A stretch of DNA of 50,158 bases from Bacillota bacterium (GTDB taxonomy: Bacteria > Bacillota > UBA4882 > UBA8346), in contig JAEZJQ010000054.1 of assembly GCA_023436305.1 (NCBI GenBank), forward strand, positions 1-50,158. Reading direction: 5' to 3'. A model generated the notes under the pieces. It was not told the origin of the DNA. It searched no databases and was given only the letters and a program-made list of their open reading frames with translations. The position numbers were made by a program, and so were the translations under genes. Within the stretch, counting starts at the first letter, position 1, and the number at the start of each line of letters is the position of its first letter. Of this stretch, positions 1-9,702 are shown piece after piece.

Positions 1-262
<262 letters not shown>

Positions 263-497
263 ATGGAGAAAAGCCTAAATGGCTTTTCTCGGGCAGCTAA
301 GCTGATGCATGCATCAGCGTTCGAAAGAATTGCTGCCCCGGGGAAGTCACGTATTTAGGTAAACACGCGATTCGTTTTTCTACTGTTTAATTTTGAAGGA
401 CCAAGAGGCGAAAGCCTTTTGAATCCTAAGTTCTTTGAAAACTGCACAACGAACAATAAGCAAAGGTAAAACACTGCGAAAGAAAAAAACAATTTTA
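263..497 (+). other. 16S-23S internal transcribed spacer without tRNA
   Basis: I see no tRNA cloverleaf or CCA-ended acceptor in this spacer of about 235 bases. It starts with a hairpin (GAGAAAAGCC and GGCTTTTCTC at about 265-290), probably part of the processing stalk of the 16S 3' end. It also contains the GTTCTTTGAAAACTG block common in Bacillota rRNA leaders and spacers, near 430-445. Confidence 0.8.
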
Positions 498-3397
<2,900 letters not shown>

Positions 3398-3543
3398 AAT
3401 CAAGAAGCCCTGCATTGTTTCTCGGTATGAAATATATTTGCTTCCTATTCAGTTTCCAGGGTACAGTTTTCAATGTACAATGAACTATTGACAGTTATCA
3501 CTTGTAACATTGAAAATAGTTCACTGACAATTGTTATAAAGAT

Positions 3544-3661
3544 TCCTGGTGATTATGGCGAGGGGGAACCACCTGTTCCCATTCCGAACACAGCAGTTAA
3601 GCCCCTCAGCGCTGATGGTACTTGTCGGGTAACCGGCTGGGAGAGTAAGTCATTGCCAGGA
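3544..3661 (+). rRNA. 5S ribosomal RNA
   Basis: A block of about 118 bases begins with TTCCTGGTG and ends with its partner CATTGCCAGGAG, forming helix I. It contains the conserved CCCATTCCGAACACAG loop of 5S rRNA. It follows the 23S gene by about 145 bases in the usual 16S-23S-5S order. Confidence 0.95.
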
Positions 3662-3672
3662 GTAATTTTAAT

Positions 3673-3708
3673 AAAAAGATCCCGGATATAAACCCGGGAT
3701 CTTTTTTA
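3673..3708 (+). terminator. Terminator of the rRNA operon
   Basis: A perfect stem GATCCCGG/CCGGGATC (3678-3685 with 3694-3701) is followed by a run of six T and preceded by A5, just after 5S. The flanking A and T runs can extend the stem, so it may act on both strands. Confidence 0.92.
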
Positions 3709-3995
3709 TATGTTGATGGCATGGATGGAGTCTAGTCATAAAAGTCCATGACCGATTCCATATTTATTTGTTACAATCGATTCTAATAAGCTTTTGGATA
3801 TAAAACCGAGCGGAGAAATAAAAGAATAACCTTATAGCAGGATTTTTATGAACCATATTGAAGAATAGTATGTTTACATCACATAACCTAAATCGGCAAG
3901 TAACTTTAAGAACAATACCCAATAAGAACATACCGAATCGGGGTTAAAAATAACACTAGCGAATGATTAACTAATTTAGGGAGGATTTCAAGATA
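3709..3995. other. Intergenic, no gene seen
   Basis: AT-rich spacer between the rRNA terminator and mscS. I found no reading frame with a ribosome binding site, no clear RNA fold and no strong promoter. Only the GGGAGGATTT ribosome binding site of mscS at its right end is recognisable. Confidence 0.5.
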
Positions 3996-5111
3996 ATGTT
4001 GATGCTTAGTTATTATGCTAATAATTTTGAATTTGGTAAATCATGGCTCTCTAAATATTTCAATGGACTTAGTTTCGGGAATCGAATATTGTGGTTTATT
4101 GGAATTTCCTTTGTGGGTTGGATTTTATCCAAGTTGGTTATATTCATTTGGGGAAAATGGATTCTACCGATAACCACCAAAACAGAAAGCTCATTGGATG
4201 ATCATTTGGGAAAAAATCTTCACAAACCGTTTGTCCGGTTATTAACATTAGGCTCGGTATTTTTGGCGGCTCATATTACCATTACTTCCGCAAAAGAGGT
4301 TAAAATCTATGTAAAAACGGTAGAGAACATTCTCTATTTATTTCTTATATTATTTCTGGCCAGTTTGGTCAATTCGATTATAAAGGGTTTTACCGACTGG
4401 TATCTCCAAGACATCGCCCCCAAAACGGAGTCTACATTGGATAATACACTCTTTCCCGTGTTACGGAAAGTAGGAACGGTAATAATATACTTTATTGCAG
4501 CAACGATTATCTTAGCGCAGTTTAAGGTCGACTTAACCGGTTTGGTGGCTACCGCAGGAGTGGCTTCATTAGCCATCGCTTTTGGAGCACAAGCCGCTTT
4601 GGCCGATTTAATTGCCGGAGTAAGTATTATCCTTGATCGGTCATTTCATGTAGGCGATCGAATCGAATTGAAAGACGGGGTCATGGGTGATGTGATAGAA
4701 ATTGGATTACGCAGTACTCGAATTCTATCACTGGAGCAACGATTGATCATTGTTCCCAACAGGGAGGTCGCCGGTTCCCGGATCACTAACTGGAGTCAGC
4801 CCAATCTTGCCACTAATGTTAAATTAAAAATCGGTGTGGCTATGGAGGAAGATTTAGAGCGGGTTAAACAAATCATTCTTTCGGTTTGCGCAAACGAGGA
4901 GACTGTATCGAAAAGAACACAGGCTACAGTGATCTGTACAGGTTTTGGCCCTTACTATATTGAACTATTAATTGTAGCCACGGTTGATGATTGCCATAAC
5001 ACCGGAAAAGCTATGGATCAGCTGGTGATAAAAATCCAGGATGCTTTTAAAAAGGAGAAAATTAAGCTGCCATTACCACTACAACATATTCAGGTGCAAC
5101 AAGTTTCATAA
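3996..5111 (+). CDS. Small-conductance mechanosensitive channel, MscS family
   Basis: A 371-residue membrane protein of the MscS family, which opens under membrane tension and releases solutes during osmotic downshock. Four or five hydrophobic segments fill residues 28-200. The last is the pore-lining TM3, recognisable by its Gly/Ala-packed stretch (GLVATAGVASLAIAFGAQAA). The beta domain follows, with FHVGDRIEL and the signature IIVPNREVAGSRITNWSQ, then an alpha/beta C-terminal domain. The length is longer than E. coli MscS (286) because of extra N-terminal helices. The ATG is preceded by GGGAGG. It stands alone, upstream of the SPOCS gene with a gap of 112 bases. No specific ion selectivity can be inferred. 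Confidence 0.93.
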   Translation: MLMLSYYANNFEFGKSWLSKYFNGLSFGNRILWFIGISFVGWILSKLVIFIWGKWILPITTKTESSLDDHLGKNLHKPFVRLLTLGSVFLAAHITITSAKEVKIYVKTVENILYLFLILFLASLVNSIIKGFTDWYLQDIAPKTESTLDNTLFPVLRKVGTVIIYFIAATIILAQFKVDLTGLVATAGVASLAIAFGAQAALADLIAGVSIILDRSFHVGDRIELKDGVMGDVIEIGLRSTRILSLEQRLIIVPNREVAGSRITNWSQPNLATNVKLKIGVAMEEDLERVKQIILSVCANEETVSKRTQATVICTGFGPYYIELLIVATVDDCHNTGKAMDQLVIKIQDAFKKEKIKLPLPLQHIQVQQVS

Positions 5112-5223
5112 GCCCAATATCCAAAAATAGTCATTTTGCGGATACCCAAATTGGCCGAGTATACGTATTATGTAGTAAAGAATTGTGACAACAATTCTAA
5201 TAATTGCTTGAAGGAGGATTATT

Positions 5224-5754
5224 ATGAGTTGCTTCTGTCATACATCCATTAGCCCCAGCCAACAAATCAGAACCAAATTGGAGCGGGTAAAAGTATTAAA
5301 AGTAATCGGCGAAGCGGTTGCCCAAGTTGTAGTAGAAGGAAATATCGCGATAAATGCCGTTAAAATTGACCGGATTATTGCCGATGTTAGAGATGTAACC
5401 GATCATGTCTTTCGTAACAAAGTGGTGAAACAAGGCACGATTCATAAACAAATCTTTTTCGTGGATCGTGAAGGTGTAGTCCGCGAAGAGGAAGAGAATA
5501 TTCCATTCATGGTTAGTGTGGATATTCCCGGAGTGGAACGGACGCCGTTCACCGAGGTACAAAATCATTTGTTGGATATTGATACGGATTTTGTATTGAC
5601 GCCGGGAAGATGCCATGAACCGGCGAAACTAATGCAAAAAGTGGTTGCACACATCCTAATCAAAGTATCCGAATGGACTCAACTTGATGTCGTTACCAAA
5701 GTGGACTTTTTCCCAAAGGTTAATACGTTAACCAGAATTGTTAGCAGTAATTAA
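5224..5754 (+). CDS. SPOCS (DUF3794) domain protein, spore-envelope type
   Basis: A 176-residue soluble protein resembling the SPOCS/DUF3794 domain found in SipL and in spore coat or exosporium proteins. The recognisable core is residues 65-110, VVKQGTIHKQIFFVD followed by an acidic stretch and IPFMVSVDIPG. A second part near residues 130-165 is typical of these beta-rich repeats. Cysteines near the N-terminus (MSCFCH) could crosslink or bind metal. There is a good ribosome binding site (GAAGGAGG) before ATG 5224 and a hairpin terminator after the stop, so it is probably monocistronic. It carries one SPOCS domain and no LysM, unlike SipL. A role in spore assembly is inferred from the family. 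Confidence 0.75.
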   Translation: MSCFCHTSISPSQQIRTKLERVKVLKVIGEAVAQVVVEGNIAINAVKIDRIIADVRDVTDHVFRNKVVKQGTIHKQIFFVDREGVVREEEENIPFMVSVDIPGVERTPFTEVQNHLLDIDTDFVLTPGRCHEPAKLMQKVVAHILIKVSEWTQLDVVTKVDFFPKVNTLTRIVSSN

Positions 5755-5792
5755 TAAATTTGAGGTTTGAAAACAAAAAAACAATGTCTAAG

Positions 5793-5834
5793 CGGTGTGA
5801 ACGGTGAATTCTTGATTTACTCACACCGTTTTTG
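5793..5834 (+). terminator. Terminator after the SPOCS gene
   Basis: The stem CGGTGTGA (5793-5800) pairs with TCACACCG (5821-5828) and is followed by TTTTTGTTTTG. The upstream AAACAAAAAAAC can extend the stem. Confidence 0.8.
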
Positions 5835-5874
5835 TTTTGAATCAATATTCGGTGAGTATTCGTGATTTTAAATA

Positions 5875-5902
5875 TTGAATCTCAGGATATAACTGGTATA
5901 AT
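5875..5902 (+). promoter_or_regulatory. Sigma-A type promoter for the 5928 gene
   Basis: TTGAAT at 5875-5880, a 16-base spacer, and TATAAT at 5897-5902 preceded by TGG (extended -10 like). It lies 25 bases before the ribosome binding site AAAAGGGGTG. Confidence 0.65.
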
Positions 5903-5927
5903 TAATTCAATAAAAGGGGTGATTTTT

Positions 5928-6227
5928 ATGCCCGATTCCAATGAATTTCAAACAATGGTGCCAGTACCGGAAACGAGGACCCAAACACCTGCGGAAGAAA
6001 AACTTGATGAAAGGTTATATAAATCACTAAGTTATTTGAGTGGTTTTCAATTTATTGAAAAAGATAGTGACGGGTTAAAAATGCGGGTCAATAAAGATTT
6101 TTTTGGTGGAGATTTTCCATTTGAAGTTGGTTATGTAGTGACAAGTCAATACGATGATCGCCAATTTCTAGTCGCTAAAATTGATCCTGAAAATGGTTTT
6201 CTTTGGTTTGGATTATGGGAAGTTTAA
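5928..6227 (+). CDS. Small acidic protein of unknown function
   Basis: A 99-residue protein that I do not recognise. It starts at the ATG at 5928, preceded by AAAAGGGGTGA at a good distance. Starts further upstream lack a ribosome binding site. The N-terminal 30 residues are polar and rich in Pro, Thr and Glu and probably disordered. Residues 35-99 alternate aromatic and charged residues (GGDFPFEVGYVV, NGFLWFGLWEV) as in a small beta-rich domain. There is no signal peptide or membrane segment. It has its own promoter and its stop lies 13 bases before cobO, so it may lead the cobO-cobS operon. Function unknown. Confidence 0.7.
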   Translation: MPDSNEFQTMVPVPETRTQTPAEEKLDERLYKSLSYLSGFQFIEKDSDGLKMRVNKDFFGGDFPFEVGYVVTSQYDDRQFLVAKIDPENGFLWFGLWEV

Positions 6228-6240
6228 ATGGGGTACGAAA

Positions 6241-6765
6241 ATGAAGCAGGGATTAATTCAGGTTTATACCGGTGACGGTAAGGGAAAAACTACGGCAGCC
6301 ATGGGCCAAGCTGTACGAGCATGGGGCCGTGGATTGAAGGTTAAAGTATACCAATTTCTAAAGGCGCCCGGAGGTTCGGGAGAAGAAAGATCTTTGATGG
6401 AATTCAAACCGCCATTACCGGTATATCCGCTAGGCACCGGCCAATGGCTCATCAACCAATCGCAAACGACGCGGGAGATCGAACAAGCTGTCAATGGATG
6501 GCGTAAAATTACTACGGCGATTCTGGATGAAGAAAATGATTTGATCGTTATCGATGAGTTGAGCCACGCGCTGAATCACCGGCTGCTGGAATTCGAAATG
6601 GTATTGGCCACTTTGAAACAAAAGCCGGTGGGCCTTGAGTTGGTGTTAACCGGACGAGATATGCCCGGATTTATTTTAGAATTGGCGGATTTGGTCACCG
6701 AAATGAAAATGATAAAACATCCCTATCGGGAAGGATTTAAGGCCAGAGAGGGCATAGAATACTAG
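6241..6765 (+). CDS. cobO: Cob(I)alamin adenosyltransferase, CobA/CobO/BtuR type
   Basis: A 174-residue cytoplasmic enzyme that transfers the 5'-deoxyadenosyl group of ATP to the cobalt of cob(I)alamin or a corrinoid, giving the coenzyme form. The N-terminal P-loop of this family is present (YTGDGKGKTTAAMG, residues 9-22). The later acidic strand LIVIDELSHAL and the LELVLTGRDMP region near the C-terminus are also typical. The start at ATG 6241 is chosen because homologues begin just before the P-loop. An in-frame start at 6181 would overlap the preceding gene. cobS follows after 79 bases. It may serve salvage or de novo synthesis; no other corrin-ring genes are in the window. Confidence 0.95.
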   Translation: MKQGLIQVYTGDGKGKTTAAMGQAVRAWGRGLKVKVYQFLKAPGGSGEERSLMEFKPPLPVYPLGTGQWLINQSQTTREIEQAVNGWRKITTAILDEENDLIVIDELSHALNHRLLEFEMVLATLKQKPVGLELVLTGRDMPGFILELADLVTEMKMIKHPYREGFKAREGIEY

Positions 6766-6844
6766 AGGGGAAGTCTGAATGAATGGGGCGGTGTATAGAG
6801 ATATTTCCCTCAGAGGACTTAGGCGCATAAGGAGATGAACTCTG

Positions 6845-7567
6845 TTGTTGCGATCATTTAGAGTAGCCCTTGGCTTTTTAACAATTTTTCCAGTAAGCCC
6901 CAAGGAATTAAAGCCAGTGGATTTGGGCGGCTCGGTTAAATTTTTCCCGTTGGTGGGAGCCATCCTGGGTGCTGTCATTTGGGGATTATGGTGGCTTCTG
7001 AGCTGGATATTTCCCGAGAATATTGCGGCTTGGCTTACCACTTTCATTGGGGCGGTCTTAACCGGGTGTATTCATTGGGATGGTTGGGCGGATACCGCCG
7101 ATGGGTTTGGGAGCAAAGAACCTCAAAAAAGTTTAATGATTATGAAAGATAGCCGGTTAGGCGCTTTTGGAGTGATTGCCTTAATTTTTTTAATCCTGGG
7201 TAAAGTATATACCATACCTAAATTAATGGCTACCGGAATTTATACTTCAATGAGCCTTTTTGCCCTGTCGCGTTGGGTAATGGCCTTTCAAATCTATTCT
7301 CAACCCTCAATTTCCAAAGGATTGCTACAAAGTTTTCAGGTTACGCGAAGATACCTGGATTTGGGGGTTTCTACCTTGATAATGGCCTTTTTTGCAGGCT
7401 GCGGTTGGCCATATAGCTTGATATTACTGGCGGTAACCTTGTTTGTTTTGCCTCTAATGAATTGGGTCATCAAAAGAAGATTTACCGGGATCACCGGTGA
7501 CATTCTGGGAGCCGGTAATGAGTTGGTGGAGCTAACGGGTTTATTGATTTTAAATATCAAATTATAG
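6845..7567 (+). CDS. cobS: Adenosylcobinamide-GDP ribazoletransferase (cobalamin synthase)
   Basis: A 240-residue integral membrane enzyme that joins adenosylcobinamide-GDP to alpha-ribazole (or its phosphate), the last assembly step of cobalamin. The family signature of closely spaced acidic residues is clear (HWDGWADTADGFGS near residues 77-90), followed by KDSRLGAFG. Six or so hydrophobic helices cover the rest, and the typical ending GDILGAGNELVE is present. The start is TTG 6845, supported by AAGGAGATG nine to ten bases upstream. Its position after cobO suggests one operon for nucleotide-loop assembly. Confidence 0.95.
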   Translation: MLRSFRVALGFLTIFPVSPKELKPVDLGGSVKFFPLVGAILGAVIWGLWWLLSWIFPENIAAWLTTFIGAVLTGCIHWDGWADTADGFGSKEPQKSLMIMKDSRLGAFGVIALIFLILGKVYTIPKLMATGIYTSMSLFALSRWVMAFQIYSQPSISKGLLQSFQVTRRYLDLGVSTLIMAFFAGCGWPYSLILLAVTLFVLPLMNWVIKRRFTGITGDILGAGNELVELTGLLILNIKL

Positions 7568-7608
7568 TCATTTACTGGAAGTGCAACTTTAAAAATCGAT
7601 AAAAAGGA

Positions 7609-8040
7609 ATGGGAATTTTGAAGGAGAAAATATTGTTTATCGACATTGATGGCGTTCTTTTCGGCGAATATGATGATTATTATCAACTGCGTCCGGGGGT
7701 GTCCTCGTTTTTCGCCTGGGCTCATCAGTACTTCCGCCTGGAATTCTTAACTTGCTGGTCTTGGTCCAGAGTTCAAGATTTATTGGAACTGCTCTATATT
7801 GACCGACGATCGTTACAGATCGGTTACCGGGTCTGGTATAATTTCAAAACGGATGGCATTCATCCGGAAAAGGACGATTTTTACTTGATTGATGATAACT
7901 TGGTCGCGGAAGAGATCGCCCAATTGGAACGTTGGGGGCGAAAGGAACGCTATCTTAAAGTTGAACGAACCGGTAAAGATGAGCTTTACCGGATTCAACG
8001 ACAAATCATGGAACTGGAACAAATTACAGAGGGCAAATAA
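7609..8040 (+). CDS. HAD-like hydrolase-related protein
   Basis: A 143-residue protein with a HAD-type first motif (FIDIDGVLF, residues 9-17) and a later acidic motif FYLIDDNL near residue 93, which could be the metal-binding motif IV. The middle (LRPGVSSFFAW, EFLTCWSW) resembles the cap-less HAD proteins that act on phosphoproteins or have lost activity. Substrate unknown. The start is uncertain: ATG 7609 has little room for its AAAAAGGA site, TTG 7618 fits GGAATGGGA poorly, and TTG 7633 has AAGGAG at ideal spacing and would start directly at the motif. It lies between cobS and rsmI and is probably co-transcribed with both. Confidence 0.7.
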   Translation: MGILKEKILFIDIDGVLFGEYDDYYQLRPGVSSFFAWAHQYFRLEFLTCWSWSRVQDLLELLYIDRRSLQIGYRVWYNFKTDGIHPEKDDFYLIDDNLVAEEIAQLERWGRKERYLKVERTGKDELYRIQRQIMELEQITEGK

Positions 8041-8068
8041 TTGGTTGAAGCACCGCTTTAATAAAGGA

Positions 8069-8947
8069 GTGATCATAATCGCCTGCGGTAAACTGTATTT
8101 GGTGGCAACCCCCTTAGGGAATCTGGAAGACATTACTTTCCGCGCTTTGAAAATCCTCGCTGAAGTTGATTTAATCGCAGCTGAAGATACCCGGCATACT
8201 TTAAAACTGTTAAATCATTATCAAATCAAAAAGAAACTCACCAGTTATTTTCAGCATAACGAGCCGGAGCGGGCCGCCTATTTAATTCCCCAAATATTAA
8301 ACGGCCTAAATGTGGCTTTGGTTTCGGATGCGGGAATGCCGGGGATTTCCGATCCGGGAAACATTTTGGTGCGGGAAGCTGTAAAACAAGGGATCATGGT
8401 AATTCCCATTCCCGGCCCATCGGCGGTGATAACCGCTTTGGCGGCCTCTGGACTGGATACCGCGTCATTCCGGTTTGAAGGTTTTTTACCTCGAAAAAAC
8501 CAGGCCCAACAGGATAGGTTAAAAGAAATGACAGCTTTCAGCGGCACCTTAATCTTTTATGAAGCTCCTCATCGTCTCGCGGATACTTTACGCAATATTT
8601 ACGAAGTTTTTGGAGAGCGAAGAGCGGTGTTAGCCCGGGAGTTGACCAAAATTCACGAAGAGTTTATCCGGGGTACTTTACCGGAAATCTTGGCAAAAAT
8701 TAACGGTTTGGAGAAATTAAAAGGGGAGTTCACCATTGTGGTGGAAGGTAGTCAAGAAAATATGGCTTTGGAATGCTCACCGGATATAAAACCGGTTGAT
8801 TTCTCCACTCTGGCCGGCCCAATTAAGACCGTATCCCCTGGTTCAAGCTTGCGTTCGGAAATACGGGCTATCGCAAAACAAACCGGTAAAACCACTAAAG
8901 AGATATATCAAATGTATCTGGCGGAGCAAGAAAAAAATAAAAAATGA
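8069..8947 (+). CDS. rsmI: 16S rRNA (cytidine-1402-2'-O)-methyltransferase
   Basis: A SAM-dependent methyltransferase of the tetrapyrrole-methylase fold that modifies C1402 of 16S rRNA, near the decoding centre. Signature motifs are in order: GKLYLVATPLGNLEDITFRA, AAEDTRHTLKLL, VALVSDAGMPGISDPG, PGPSAVITALAASGL, FEGFLPRK, FYEAPHRL and ARELTKIHEEF. The family normally begins a few residues before GKLYLVATP. Here no ATG exists at that place. GTG 8069 overlaps the strong AAAGGAGTGATC site itself, TTG 8045 has a weaker GAGGG site, and the best-spaced codons are ATA 8075 or ATC 8078. I give GTG as a compromise. The stop codon lies inside the terminator shared with abrB. Confidence 0.93.
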   Translation: MIIIACGKLYLVATPLGNLEDITFRALKILAEVDLIAAEDTRHTLKLLNHYQIKKKLTSYFQHNEPERAAYLIPQILNGLNVALVSDAGMPGISDPGNILVREAVKQGIMVIPIPGPSAVITALAASGLDTASFRFEGFLPRKNQAQQDRLKEMTAFSGTLIFYEAPHRLADTLRNIYEVFGERRAVLARELTKIHEEFIRGTLPEILAKINGLEKLKGEFTIVVEGSQENMALECSPDIKPVDFSTLAGPIKTVSPGSSLRSEIRAIAKQTGKTTKEIYQMYLAEQEKNKK

Positions 8948-8967
8948 GGGGGGTAATCCCTCATTTT
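8941..8967. terminator. Bidirectional terminator between rsmI and abrB
   Basis: AAAATGAGGG (8941-8950) pairs perfectly with CCCTCATTTT (8958-8967) around a 7-base loop. The two convergent genes place their stop codons inside this stem: rsmI TGA at 8945-8947, and abrB TAA overlapping 8966-8968. Confidence 0.85.
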
Positions 8968-9214
8968 AGCTGACAACTTTCATGGAATCAATACAAGTTT
9001 TGCAGATATTCTTCTCTTTGAAGTTTTTAATACCTTCGGCATTACCGCAAAAGATGCAAGCAGGTTCATACTTCTTCAAAATAATTTTTTCTCCATCTAC
9101 ATAAATCTCAAGAGCATCTTTCTCATCAATTTGAAGTGTGCGCCGTAATTCGATGGGAATTACAACACGCCCTAATTCGTCTACCTTTCTAACAATTCCA
9201 GTGGATTTCATCAT
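8966..9214 (-). CDS. abrB: AbrB/SpoVT-type transition-state regulator
   Basis: An 82-residue DNA-binding protein. Residues 2-45 match the swapped-hairpin AbrB N-domain nearly perfectly (STGIVRKVDELGRVVIPIEL, then RRTLQIDEKDALEIYVDGEK). The C-terminal part is not the B. subtilis AbrB dimer domain. It carries two CxxC pairs (CIFC and CKTC) and is probably a small zinc knuckle, as in many clostridial relatives. The start is one of two adjacent ATGs (9214 or 9211) with AAAGGAGTG upstream; a GTG at 9226 overlaps that site. In B. subtilis, AbrB represses stationary-phase genes until phosphorylated Spo0A shuts it off. A sigma-A promoter and a Spo0A-box-like site precede this gene. Confidence 0.93.
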   Translation of the reverse strand: MMKSTGIVRKVDELGRVVIPIELRRTLQIDEKDALEIYVDGEKIILKKYEPACIFCGNAEGIKNFKEKNICKTCIDSMKVVS

Positions 9215-9253
9215 AATAGCCAACACTCCTTTTGTAAAAATTAACTGCCAAAA

Positions 9254-9303
9254 TTCGACATGAATTATAGATACATTATACCTAAATCTTCATACATAGT
9301 CAA
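9254..9303 (-). promoter_or_regulatory. abrB promoter with Spo0A-box-like site
   Basis: On the minus strand: TTGACT (9303-9298), a 17-base spacer, and TATAAT (9280-9275). Just downstream of the expected start point lies TGTCGAA (9260-9254), identical to the Spo0A box. In B. subtilis, Spo0A represses abrB through boxes placed downstream of the start point, so position and sequence agree. Confidence 0.75.
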
Positions 9304-9598
9304 ATTGATCCAAGCAAAAAATACCCAAGATTTACAGCCGCTTAATCCATAAAGGCTTGATAATTATGTAGTTATAATATTTTTGAATGGCAATAAAAGA
9401 AATGAAAGAAGGCTGGCAATAATGATATTTGCCCTAATAAATGGAAAATTTTTTGCCGTTAAATTCCGTTGAAATTTGTTAAAATTCGACATAAGGATAT
9501 TGTAAGTAGGGGTGCTCCCGGCAATTGGTCGGTTTCATTCCAGATATTTGGTTATTTAAAATTTTATGCCGAATTCATATAAAAATAGGATGATGCCC
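9304..9598. other. Intergenic between abrB and metG promoters
   Basis: AT-rich spacer with no convincing gene. It contains a second AAAATTCGACAT block (9481-9492), matching the sequence around the Spo0A-like box near abrB. No T-box leader or SAM riboswitch is recognisable before metG; the leader after the metG promoter is only about 70 bases. Confidence 0.5.
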
Positions 9599-9627
9599 TT
9601 GACAAAAAAGGTATAAATGGGTATATT
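9599..9627 (+). promoter_or_regulatory. Sigma-A promoter of metG
   Basis: TTGACA (9599-9604), a 17-base spacer, and TATATT (9622-9627), about 75 bases before the metG start codon. Confidence 0.8.
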
Positions 9628-9702
9628 ACAGTCACAGATTAAAACAATAATGCATTCATTCAAGGTGATGTGGGAATCGATTTACTACAGGAGGGAAAGT
9701 GG

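Noticed and set aside
9628..9702. Possible T-box or SAM riboswitch before metG
   Set aside because: The leader is about 70 bases, too short for a T-box, and shows no specifier-loop or antiterminator pattern.
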